21,237 bases of DNA from CAYTTA01 sp964440655 (GTDB lineage Bacteria > Bacteroidota > Rhodothermia > Balneolales > Balneolaceae), in assembly GCA_964440655.1 (NCBI GenBank), contig CAYTTA010000044.1:1-21237 (forward strand). Reading direction: 5' to 3'. The position numbers were made by a program, and so were the translations under genes. Every line of letters begins with the position of its first letter. The stretch's first letter is position 1. This document shows positions 14,344 to 21,192 of the stretch, one piece after another. Under the pieces are notes generated by a model, which saw only the letters and a list, made by a program, of their open reading frames with translations, did not search any database and had not been told where the DNA came from.

Positions 14344-16758
14344 ATGGCAGAATCAGAGCTAATTCATTCCAAGGCGTATTCCAAAAAAAAGGTCAAGGAG
14401 ATTCTTGAAGATTACAGGTTAGCCAGACTCAGCCGGGAAATTTCTGCTCTGGGAAGAAAGGAGGTTGTTTCCGGAAAAGCGAAATTCGGGATCTTCGGCG
14501 ATGGAAAAGAACTTCCCCAGATTGCCATGGCCAAGCAGTTTCGCAAGGGGGATTTCCGCTCGGGCTACTATCGGGACCAGACCTTCATGCTGGCCATCGG
14601 AGAGGTGACTCCGAAACAGTTTTTCGCCCAACTCTATGCCCACCCCGACATCCAGGCGGAACCGCACTCCGGTGGCCGGCAGATGAATGCCCATTTCGCG
14701 ACAAGGCTGCTGGATGAGGAGGGTAACTGGAGACCGCAGGTGGAGTTGAAGAACACAGCAGCGGATCTCTCCCCCACAGCCGGACAGATGGCAAGAATCC
14801 TTGGCCTTGCCCAGGCTTCATCGATCTACCGCAGCGGGATACCTCTCAACGGAGCTGAAAAATTCAGCGACGGCGGAAAGGAGGTGGTGTTTGGTACGAT
14901 CGGTGATGCAAGCACATCGGAAGGAATTTTCTGGGAGACGGTGAATGCGGCGGGTGTGCTGCAGGTTCCGATGGTCCTCTCTGTCTGGGATGACGGCTAT
15001 GGAATTTCCGTTCCCAAAAAGTATCAGACCACCAAGGAGAGCATCTCCAGGCTGCTGAAAGGTTTTCAGCGAACCCGCAAGGAGAAGGGGCTGGAGATCA
15101 TTACGGTGAAAGGATGGGACTACCCCGCACTGGTACAGGTATATGCCGAAGCGGTGAATCTTGCCCGAAAGGAGCATGTGCCGGTAGTGGTTCATGTTGA
15201 TGAACTGACACAGCCCTTCGGCCACTCCACATCGGGCTCCCATGAGCGCTACAAGCCGGAGGAGAGACTGGCCTGGGAGGAAGAGTATTGCTGCTGCCGG
15301 CGGATGAGGGAGTGGATGCTTCAGGAAGGCCTTGCCACTGATGAAGAGCTCGATGAGATCGAGGAGTCGGCCCGGAAGGAGGCTTACAAAGCCCGGCAGC
15401 AGGCACTCAAGGAGTATCAGACCCCGATCCTTCAGAAGCGGGATGAACTTCTGGAAATCCTGGACAGCATCGTCCTGGCTTCCGGGAGCCGCGAAGTGGA
15501 GAAAATTGCAAAGGAGCTTCGCGGCAAGCGGAGTGTGATCCGAAAGGATGTGGTTTCATCCGCCCGAAAGGCCGCCCGTTATGTGCGGGGACGGAGAAGC
15601 GGATCCCGGGAGAAACTTCTGCGCTGGCTGGAGGAGATCTCCCGTGCCAATGAGCGCAGATACAGCTCCCATCTGTTGAGTGAAAGTGCGAAATCGCCTC
15701 TTCATATCGGTGAGATACCGCCCGAATATGAGGAGAACGCACCGCTGGTAGACGGTCGCATCGTTCTGCGGGACAACTTTGACAAGCTGTTCGAACTTTT
15801 CCCGGAGGCACTCGTTTTTGGAGAGGATACCGGTGTTCTTGGTGGTGTGAACCTCGGTCTGGAAGGATTGCAGAAGAAATATGGCGAGATCCGGGTGGCC
15901 GATACAGGAATCCGGGAAGCGACCATACTGGGACAGGGGATCGGTCTTGCGATGCGTGGATTCCGGCCCATTGCCGAAGTGCAGTATCTTGACTATCTGC
16001 TCTACTGCTTCCAGGGAATGAGTGATGATCTGGCCACTCTGCGATACCGGACTGCCGGAGGCCAGGCGGCACCGGTCATCGTACGGACACGCGGTCACCG
16101 TTTGGAGGGGATCTGGCACTCCGGATCTCCCATGGGAATGATCATAAACGGGGTGCGTGGCATCCATGTCTGTGTTCCCCGAAACCTGACCGATGCGGCC
16201 GGCTTCTACAATACACTGCTGAGGGGAGATGATCCGGCACTGGTTATCGAGCCGCTCAATGCCTATCGCCGCAAAGAGAGAGTTCCTGCAAATCTTGGAG
16301 AGTTCACGCTGCCCCTCGGGGTTCCGAAAATTGTCCGGGAGGGGAGCGATATCACCATCGTTTCCTATGGCCCCACCTGTACACTGGCGGAGTCTGTATT
16401 GCCTGAACTGGATGAAGTCGGGATCTCCTGCGAGCTGATCGATGTCCGGACGTTGCTGCCTTTCGACAGGCATCAGATCATTTCAGAGTCTTTGAAAAAG
16501 ACCAACCGGGTTCTTTTTCTTGATGAGGATGTCCCGGGAGGTGCGTCTGCCTTCATGATGCAGCAGGTACTCGATCAACAGGGAGGGTTCCGCTATCTCG
16601 ATTCGGATCCGAGATGCCTGTCGGCGAAACCACACCGGAGTGCTTTCTCAACCGATGGGGATTACTTCTCCAAACCGAGTGCCGACGACATCTTCGAGGC
16701 GGTCTACAGGATCATGCACGAAGCCAATCCAAGACGCTTTCCGGCTCTGTTTGAATAG
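14344..16758 (+). CDS. 2-oxoacid dehydrogenase E1 component, fused alpha and beta subunits
   Basis: This ThDP-dependent E1 decarboxylates pyruvate or a branched-chain 2-oxoacid and feeds the E2 lipoyl carrier. The 804-residue chain joins an alpha part (about 20-380) and a beta part (about 470-804) through a charged helical linker (about 330-460). The alpha half has the ThDP site GDASTSEGIFWE (187-198) ending in WDDGYGIS, with Asp where many E1s have Asn-Asn. The beta half has VFGEDTGVLGGV with Glu494, VQYLDYLLYCFQ and VSYGPTCTLAESVLPEL. Fused E1s of this kind occur in Bacteroidota and are sometimes misannotated as transketolase. The frame is open back to a TTG at 14245, but that adds 33 atypical residues downstream of a hairpin, so I start at ATG 14344. 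No E2 or E3 gene is present in the window. Confidence 0.93.
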   Translation: MAESELIHSKAYSKKKVKEILEDYRLARLSREISALGRKEVVSGKAKFGIFGDGKELPQIAMAKQFRKGDFRSGYYRDQTFMLAIGEVTPKQFFAQLYAHPDIQAEPHSGGRQMNAHFATRLLDEEGNWRPQVELKNTAADLSPTAGQMARILGLAQASSIYRSGIPLNGAEKFSDGGKEVVFGTIGDASTSEGIFWETVNAAGVLQVPMVLSVWDDGYGISVPKKYQTTKESISRLLKGFQRTRKEKGLEIITVKGWDYPALVQVYAEAVNLARKEHVPVVVHVDELTQPFGHSTSGSHERYKPEERLAWEEEYCCCRRMREWMLQEGLATDEELDEIEESARKEAYKARQQALKEYQTPILQKRDELLEILDSIVLASGSREVEKIAKELRGKRSVIRKDVVSSARKAARYVRGRRSGSREKLLRWLEEISRANERRYSSHLLSESAKSPLHIGEIPPEYEENAPLVDGRIVLRDNFDKLFELFPEALVFGEDTGVLGGVNLGLEGLQKKYGEIRVADTGIREATILGQGIGLAMRGFRPIAEVQYLDYLLYCFQGMSDDLATLRYRTAGGQAAPVIVRTRGHRLEGIWHSGSPMGMIINGVRGIHVCVPRNLTDAAGFYNTLLRGDDPALVIEPLNAYRRKERVPANLGEFTLPLGVPKIVREGSDITIVSYGPTCTLAESVLPELDEVGISCELIDVRTLLPFDRHQIISESLKKTNRVLFLDEDVPGGASAFMMQQVLDQQGGFRYLDSDPRCLSAKPHRSAFSTDGDYFSKPSADDIFEAVYRIMHEANPRRFPALFE

Positions 16759-16772
16759 AGCTTGGAGGGGTG

Positions 16773-17666
16773 TCAGATCATCCAGTCGAGGAAGACGAAG
16801 ATCCAGACAAGAGGAAGGTAGGCGAAGGAGGCGAACATGACACCTCTGGCATTCGCCACGTCACGCCGGATCGAAAACCGGATTCCATACCAGAGAAAAC
16901 CGGCTGTAGCGAGGAGAGATCCGGCCAGGTAGAGTGGTCCGGCCAGGTCCATATAGTAGATCTTCCAGACGGTGGGGAAGAGAATCAGAAGCGGTACAAT
17001 CATCCAGAGGGTGGCAGTAAGACCTTTGGGATCGTTTTTCGGAAGCATCTGGAATCCGGCATGCTCGTAATCTTTCCGGCATACCCAGGCGATGGACATG
17101 ACGTGCGGAATCTGCCAGCAGAAGACAATTCCGAAAAGGATCCACATGCCATGTTCGAAAACGGTTCCGGTCACGGCTGCCCAGCCGCCCACAGAGGGGA
17201 GGGCTCCGGGTATGGCTCCGACAAAGACATTGAGCGCCGATATCCGCTTGAGCGGCGTGTAGGCAAAGAGATAGATGATCGAAGTGGCCAGTGAGACCAG
17301 AGCGGCGGCCAGGCTGGTGGTTGCAAACAGATAGAGAACGCCACCGGCCATCAGGGTGATGGAGAAGGCAATGGCGGACCGGGGTGTGATCCGGCCGGCC
17401 GGCAGGGGACGCTTGCTTGTCCGGCGCATCAGTGCATCGAACCCTCTCTCCAGGTACATGTTATGTGCAGCGGTACCGGCAGCCACCATCCAGGTGCCCA
17501 GCATCGCATGTCCCATCAGGATGAAATCGGGATTGCCGGCAGAGCCCATCAGAAATCCTGCAAGCATGCTTGCAAGAATGGTGAAGGTGATTCCGGGCTT
17601 GGTCAGCTCGTAATAATCGGAGATGGTTGCAAGAAGTTCCTTACGGACAAGTGCTTTTGTAACCAC
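16773..17666 (-). CDS. ctaB: Protoheme IX farnesyltransferase (heme O synthase)
   Basis: CtaB (CyoE) attaches a farnesyl group to protoheme IX to make heme O for heme-copper oxidases. The 297-residue protein is a nine-helix-type UbiA prenyltransferase. It has LTKPGIT (21-27), the first prenyl-diphosphate site N69-x3-E73-x3-D77 in HNMYLERGFDALMRRT, then RPLPAG, and the second conserved loop WVCRKDYEHAGFQMLP. Glu73 replaces the usual first Asp, a conservative change. Translation starts at a GTG (17666); no other start lies before the conserved region. There is no Shine-Dalgarno. It is divergent from ctaA, the next enzyme in heme A synthesis, and converges on the E1 gene with only 14 bp between stops. 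Confidence 0.95.
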   Translation of the reverse strand: MVTKALVRKELLATISDYYELTKPGITFTILASMLAGFLMGSAGNPDFILMGHAMLGTWMVAAGTAAHNMYLERGFDALMRRTSKRPLPAGRITPRSAIAFSITLMAGGVLYLFATTSLAAALVSLATSIIYLFAYTPLKRISALNVFVGAIPGALPSVGGWAAVTGTVFEHGMWILFGIVFCWQIPHVMSIAWVCRKDYEHAGFQMLPKNDPKGLTATLWMIVPLLILFPTVWKIYYMDLAGPLYLAGSLLATAGFLWYGIRFSIRRDVANARGVMFASFAYLPLVWIFVFLDWMI

Positions 17667-17755
17667 AGAGTCTGAAAAAATATCGAGTTCCGGCAGTTTC
17701 CTTGCTCACAATGGATAAGGCGCCGGAAATCTCATTTCATGGGAAACGGCCCCAT

Positions 17756-17788
17756 AAGGTAACCAATTTAGACCTGAAATGTTACCTT
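17756..17788. promoter_or_regulatory. Perfect 8-bp inverted repeat in the ctaB-ctaA divergent promoter region
   Basis: AAGGTAAC (17756-17763) and GTTACCTT (17781-17788) are perfect inverted repeats with a 17-bp spacer, so the half-site centres are 25 bp apart. The right arm overlaps TACCTTTG (17783-17790), an exact match to the Bacteroidota -7 consensus TAnnTTTG. That would start ctaA transcription near 17797 with a leader of about 58 nt. The left arm read on the minus strand gives TACCTTAT, a weaker -7 box toward ctaB. A -33 TTTG is not visible. This looks like an operator for joint control of both heme A genes, or a cruciform/hairpin in the leader. Confidence 0.5.
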
Positions 17789-17854
17789 TGCGCTTCTTAA
17801 TATCCTCTTCAAACAATTGGGGTAGATTGCGCTCGATCCGATAACAAAGAGCTC

Positions 17855-18796
17855 ATGAAGACAAACCGATATCAGATACTGGCAGTTACCACCCTCATTG
17901 CGACGCTTTTTCTCATCTTTGTAGGCGGACTTGTCCGTGCCGCCGGAGCCGGACTGGGCTGCCCCGACTGGCCGACCTGTTTCGGCATGTGGATTCCGCC
18001 TCTGACAGCCGACGCACTCCCGACCGGCTACGATGCGGAGCTCTTCAACCCTTTCCACACCTGGCTTGAGTATGTAAACAGACTGGTGGGCGTACTGATC
18101 GGGTTACTCATTTCGCTTACATTCTTCTTCTCCTTCCGCTACAGGAAGAGCGATCCGGTCATTCCGGTCAGCGCGGGCATCGCATTTCTGCTGGTACTTT
18201 TCCAGGGATGGCTGGGGGGGCAGGTGGTCCGCTCCGGACTTAGCGCCTGGATGATTACTGTTCATATGATCACGGCACTGGTGATCGTGAACATTCTGCT
18301 CTTCACGGCATGGCGGACCTTTGAGCCGAAACCGGAACTTCGGCTCTCCTCCTCCATGAAGCAGAGACTGTTCCTGATCGTATCCATCCTTCTGGGACTT
18401 GTGATGATTCAGATGGTGCTGGGGACCCAGGTCAGAGAGCTGATTGATGTTGTCAAGAATTCACCCTCACCACCTCCGAGAGAGTACTGGCTGGATCGGA
18501 TCGAGGGGTCTCTCTACTTTGCCCATCGCAGTTTTTCCTGGCTGATTGTGGGTGTCACGGGCTGGCTGTGGTTGACCTTCCGGCCCCTCCGGGAGAACTC
18601 TGCCCTTCGCAATCTGACATTGGCAGTCGTAGTGCTGGTGATGCTTCAGATCGTCTTCGGCGTGGGACTGGAGCAGTTTGGCATGCCGGGCATGTTCCAG
18701 GTGCTTCACCTGACAAGCGCCTCTTTCCTGGTCTGCGCCCTCTTCCTCTATCTGCTCTTTCTGGGGTCGGCAGAGGCCGAGGGAAATCCGGAGTAA
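17855..18796 (+). CDS. ctaA: Heme A synthase (CtaA/COX15)
   Basis: CtaA oxidises heme O to heme A in the cytoplasmic membrane for cytochrome c oxidase maturation. The 313-residue protein has about eight transmembrane helices. It carries the GAGLGCPDWPTCFG loop (31-44) with the conserved Cys pair C36/C42, then H137 in ITVHMIT, H224 in YFAHRSFSW and H285 in VLHLTSAS as heme ligands. The first-site motif reads E72-YVN-R76, with Asn75 where the Bacillus-type motif has a heme-ligand His (E-x2-H-R). I believe this is usual in Bacteroidota-type COX15 but could not check. It is divergent from ctaB. The ATG is preceded by CAAAGAGCTC, only a weak ribosome site. It converges on the MerR gene with 19 bp between stops. 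Confidence 0.94.
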   Translation: MKTNRYQILAVTTLIATLFLIFVGGLVRAAGAGLGCPDWPTCFGMWIPPLTADALPTGYDAELFNPFHTWLEYVNRLVGVLIGLLISLTFFFSFRYRKSDPVIPVSAGIAFLLVLFQGWLGGQVVRSGLSAWMITVHMITALVIVNILLFTAWRTFEPKPELRLSSSMKQRLFLIVSILLGLVMIQMVLGTQVRELIDVVKNSPSPPPREYWLDRIEGSLYFAHRSFSWLIVGVTGWLWLTFRPLRENSALRNLTLAVVVLVMLQIVFGVGLEQFGMPGMFQVLHLTSASFLVCALFLYLLFLGSAEAEGNPE

Positions 18797-18815
18797 AGAA
18801 AGATGCCGGGCAGGC

Positions 18816-19142
18816 CTAGAGGGAATCGGCCAGTTCACTCAACAGAAGCCGGACCTCATGAAGATCTCTTTTCAGATCTGGAGGAAGGGCGGGGCGTTCC
18901 GGAGCAGCATCCGCCTCTTTCTGAAGAACTTTCAGAGCTCCGGCCGTACTGTATTTCTTCTCTTCAATCAGTTCCTTGATCCGAAGGATGGTCGCAATGT
19001 CCTTCTCTCTGTACGTCCGGTTCCCTGCGCGGTTTTTCCGGGGTTTCAGTTCTGGAAAAATCGTCTCCCAGTAACGCAGTACGTGGGGTTCTGTGGAAGT
19101 GATTCTGCTCACTTCACCGATCGAGTAATACAATTTTTTCAT
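18816..19142 (-). CDS. Small MerR-family transcriptional regulator
   Basis: This 108-residue regulator has an N-terminal winged helix-turn-helix: YYSIGEVSRITSTEPHVLRYWETIFPEL (5-32) with wing residues RNRAGNRTYREKDI (37-50). A second helix pair follows (IKELIEEKKYSTAGALKVLQ), then a short C-terminal helix rich in Leu (77-108). The binding domain is complete, but there is no large effector domain and no metal-binding Cys, so the inducer cannot be inferred. Such short MerR-like proteins are common in Bacteroidota. On the divergent side, a -7-like TACATTTT lies at 19151-19158 (minus) and paired repeats CTGTGGTTT lie just beyond, which could be its own operator. It may control itself and the GT2/methyltransferase genes. 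Confidence 0.88.
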   Translation of the reverse strand: MKKLYYSIGEVSRITSTEPHVLRYWETIFPELKPRKNRAGNRTYREKDIATILRIKELIEEKKYSTAGALKVLQKEADAAPERPALPPDLKRDLHEVRLLLSELADSL

Positions 19143-19172
19143 AGTGGGTAAAAATGTATTTTTCTCACCATG

Positions 19173-19203
19173 CTGTGGTTTCGGTCTGACCGTACTGTGG
19201 TTT
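19173..19203. promoter_or_regulatory. Direct repeats flanking a palindrome upstream of the MerR gene (candidate operator)
   Basis: CTGTGGTTT occurs at 19173-19181 and again at 19195-19203, 22 bp (two helical turns) apart. Between them lies the palindrome CGGTC-T-GACCG (19182-19192). On the minus strand the array sits 14 bp upstream of a -7-like TACATTTT (19151-19158) of the MerR gene, which is where an activator or autoregulator would bind. Confidence 0.5.
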
Positions 19204-19217
19204 GAGGATACACTCTC

Positions 19218-19243
19218 TGCAGGTATAAGATGCAGGTATAAGA
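19218..19243. repeat. Tandem 13-bp direct repeat
   Basis: TGCAGGTATAAGA is repeated exactly twice head to tail (19218-19230 and 19231-19243), followed by a decayed third start (TTCAGG). Each unit holds a -10-like TATAAG. It may be slipped-strand duplication or paired binding sites. It lies midway between the MerR gene and the GT2 gene. Confidence 0.8.
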
Positions 19244-19308
19244 TTCAGGAGGGCTGACCGGAGCCGATCCGTGCAATCCAGCGATCCCTCAGACAGAGGA
19301 TTCACAGC

Positions 19309-19337
19309 CTGACCGGGATCTCCGGCGATTATATATC
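19309..19337 (+). promoter_or_regulatory. Possible promoter of the GT2 gene
   Basis: CTGACC (19309-19314), close to TTGACA, is followed 15-17 bp later by TATATATC (19330-19337). Transcription near 19343 would leave a leader of about 20 nt before the TTG at 19365. CTGACCG occurs three times in this intergenic region (19186, 19254, 19309), so the -35 match may instead belong to a regulator site. It is a weak call. Confidence 0.35.
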
Positions 19338-19364
19338 CAAAGATTTCATCTAAGTTGCAAGCAT

Positions 19365-20333
19365 TTGACTGCCACTGAGTCCAGATTGGAGGAGCGGTAT
19401 CCGCGGGGCGGAGTCGACGTATCGGTGGTGGTCCCTCTTCTCGATGAGCGTGAGTCACTGCCGGAACTTGCGGAAAAGATCGGGGATGCGCTCTCATCCT
19501 GCTCCTTTGAAGTGATTCTGGTTGATGATGGCTCACGGGACGGGTCCTGGGAGGTGATCAAGGAGCTCCGGAGAAGATACAGCTGGATGCGGGGAATCCG
19601 CCTTCAGAGGAATTACGGGAAAAGCACCGCGCTTCAGGCGGGATTCGAATCGGTTCAGGGGCGTTATGTGGTGACTCTGGATGCGGATCTTCAGGACGAT
19701 CCATCAGAGATCCCCGAGATGATCCGGATGCTGCAGGAGGGGTATGATCTGGTAAGCGGCTGGAAGAAACAGCGGCAGGACCGCCTGAGCAAAACCGTTC
19801 CCTCCCGCTTCTTCAACATGGTGACCCGGTGGGTTACCGGGATCCGGCTGCACGATTTCAACTGCGGATTGAAAGCCTACCGGAGGGAAGTAATCGACAA
19901 GATCTACCTCTATGGAGAACTGCATCGCTATGTGCCGCTGCTGGCCAAATGGCAGGGGTATGAAAAGATAGGAGAGAAGGTGGTCCGGCACCATGCAAGG
20001 AAGTACGGGAAGACCAAATTCGGCCTTTCCCGTTTCATGAACGGTTTTCTCGATCTGATTACACTGATGTTTGTGAACACCTACATGAACCGGCCGATGC
20101 ACTTTTTTGGCAGCATCGGGGTCCTGAACCTGATAGCGGGAGGGGTGATCAATCTCTGGCTGGCCTACACCAAGATTTTTCATGGGGAATCACTTTCAAA
20201 CCGGCCGCTGCTATTCCTGGGGATCTTGCTGATGGTAATCGGCATTCAGTTTTTCTCGATCGGATTTCTGGGGGACATCATCAACAGGGGAGAGGTTACA
20301 AAGAGAAAACCCAATATTCGGGACAGGATCTGA
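19365..20333 (+). CDS. GT2-family membrane glycosyltransferase (DPM1/GtrB-like)
   Basis: This 322-residue protein is an inverting GT-A enzyme with a membrane anchor. It shows VSVVVPLLDERES (19-31), VDDGSRDGS (53-61), the donor/metal site LDADLQDDP (105-113), FNCGLKAYRR (165-174) and RHHARKYGKTKFG (208-220). Two transmembrane helices (about 247-270 and 281-304) end in a basic tail. This is the layout of polyprenyl-phosphate sugar transferases such as DPM1, GtrB and ArnC, so the likely acceptor is a lipid phosphate. Translation appears to start at TTG 19365; no ATG or GTG precedes the first strand in frame, and there is no Shine-Dalgarno. The methyltransferase gene begins one base after its stop, so the two are surely co-transcribed and probably share a pathway. 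Confidence 0.92.
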   Translation: MTATESRLEERYPRGGVDVSVVVPLLDERESLPELAEKIGDALSSCSFEVILVDDGSRDGSWEVIKELRRRYSWMRGIRLQRNYGKSTALQAGFESVQGRYVVTLDADLQDDPSEIPEMIRMLQEGYDLVSGWKKQRQDRLSKTVPSRFFNMVTRWVTGIRLHDFNCGLKAYRREVIDKIYLYGELHRYVPLLAKWQGYEKIGEKVVRHHARKYGKTKFGLSRFMNGFLDLITLMFVNTYMNRPMHFFGSIGVLNLIAGGVINLWLAYTKIFHGESLSNRPLLFLGILLMVIGIQFFSIGFLGDIINRGEVTKRKPNIRDRI

Positions 20334-20334
20334 T

Positions 20335-21165
20335 ATGGGCGGTATCTCCTACGATCCTGTAAAGGACCGTTTTGCAGATCTGATCCGGAACTCCTCCTGG
20401 CTGCGACGGGGATTCTATGCCTTGCTCGACCTGTTTTTTCTAAGGAGCTGGCACCTTCGGAGGTTGCTGCGCGATCTGGGAAAGGGACTGGACCATTCCG
20501 GTCCCTGGGATCTGCTTGATGCCGGTTCAGGATTCGGTCAGTATGACCGGTTTCTCCTAAAACAGTTCCGGAATGTGAGCATTACGGCTATTGATCTGAA
20601 AGAGGAGTATCTGGCCGACTGCAAGAGGCATTTCAGGAGAGAGGTTGAGGAGGGACGGATCCGGTTTGAACAAAGAGATCTGCTGGAACTGGATGAACGG
20701 GAGCGGTATGATCTGATTCTCTGTGTGGATGTGCTTGAACACATTGAGGAGGACCGGCTTGCTCTGAGAAATATGGCCCGTGCCTTGAAAAGGGGAGGAT
20801 ATCTTCTCATGCATTCCCCCTCCCATTACTCCGAGCAGGATGCACGAGGCGAAGGGGATAGTTTTGTGGAGGAGCATGCACGTCCCGGCTACTCCAAAGA
20901 GGAGATCGGGGAGAAGATGAGGGATGCCGGTCTTGAGCCGGTCCGGAGTCACTATACGTATGGAACCTGGGGGCACCTCTCATGGAAACTGACAATTCAG
21001 TATCCCATGCTGCTTCTGAATCGTGTGGGGATGGCCGGTCTGGTTGTTCTGCTTTTCTATTATCCCCCGGTACTTCCGTTTGCCCTCCTTATGAATCTTA
21101 CTGATCTCTTTACGGCCAATGAGTCCGGTGGCGGAATCTGGGCTCTTGCCCGGAAACAGGAATAA
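20335..21165 (+). CDS. Class I SAM-dependent methyltransferase with C-terminal membrane segment
   Basis: This 276-residue methyltransferase has SAM motif I LLDAGSGFGQYD (60-71), the acidic end of strand 2 (Asp87 in ITAIDLKEE), motif II-like RYDLILCVDVLEHIEED (124-140), and LKRGGYLLMHSPSH (151-164). HARPGYSKEE (181-190) is typical of UbiG-like proteins acting on lipid or glycan substrates. A hydrophobic stretch at about 231-258 suggests membrane attachment, unusual for a soluble MTase and consistent with a lipid-linked substrate. Its ATG lies one base after the stop of the GT2 gene, implying translational coupling. The substrate is unknown. Confidence 0.88.
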   Translation: MGGISYDPVKDRFADLIRNSSWLRRGFYALLDLFFLRSWHLRRLLRDLGKGLDHSGPWDLLDAGSGFGQYDRFLLKQFRNVSITAIDLKEEYLADCKRHFRREVEEGRIRFEQRDLLELDERERYDLILCVDVLEHIEEDRLALRNMARALKRGGYLLMHSPSHYSEQDARGEGDSFVEEHARPGYSKEEIGEKMRDAGLEPVRSHYTYGTWGHLSWKLTIQYPMLLLNRVGMAGLVVLLFYYPPVLPFALLMNLTDLFTANESGGGIWALARKQE

Positions 21166-21192
21166 TAAGGTGGGAGAAGCCATACTGCGTAC

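Noticed and set aside
15556..16473. 305-codon minus-strand frame opposite the E1 beta half
   Set aside because: It is a mirror of a clear coding gene, with no domain, promoter or ribosome site.
17851..18058. Evidence that ctaA and ctaB belong to a larger cytochrome oxidase operon
   Set aside because: No cox subunit or assembly genes are present in the window; the flanks are an E1 dehydrogenase gene and a MerR gene.
18797..18815. Terminator between convergent ctaA and the MerR gene
   Set aside because: Only 19 bp separate the stops and no stem followed by a T-run could be found on either strand.
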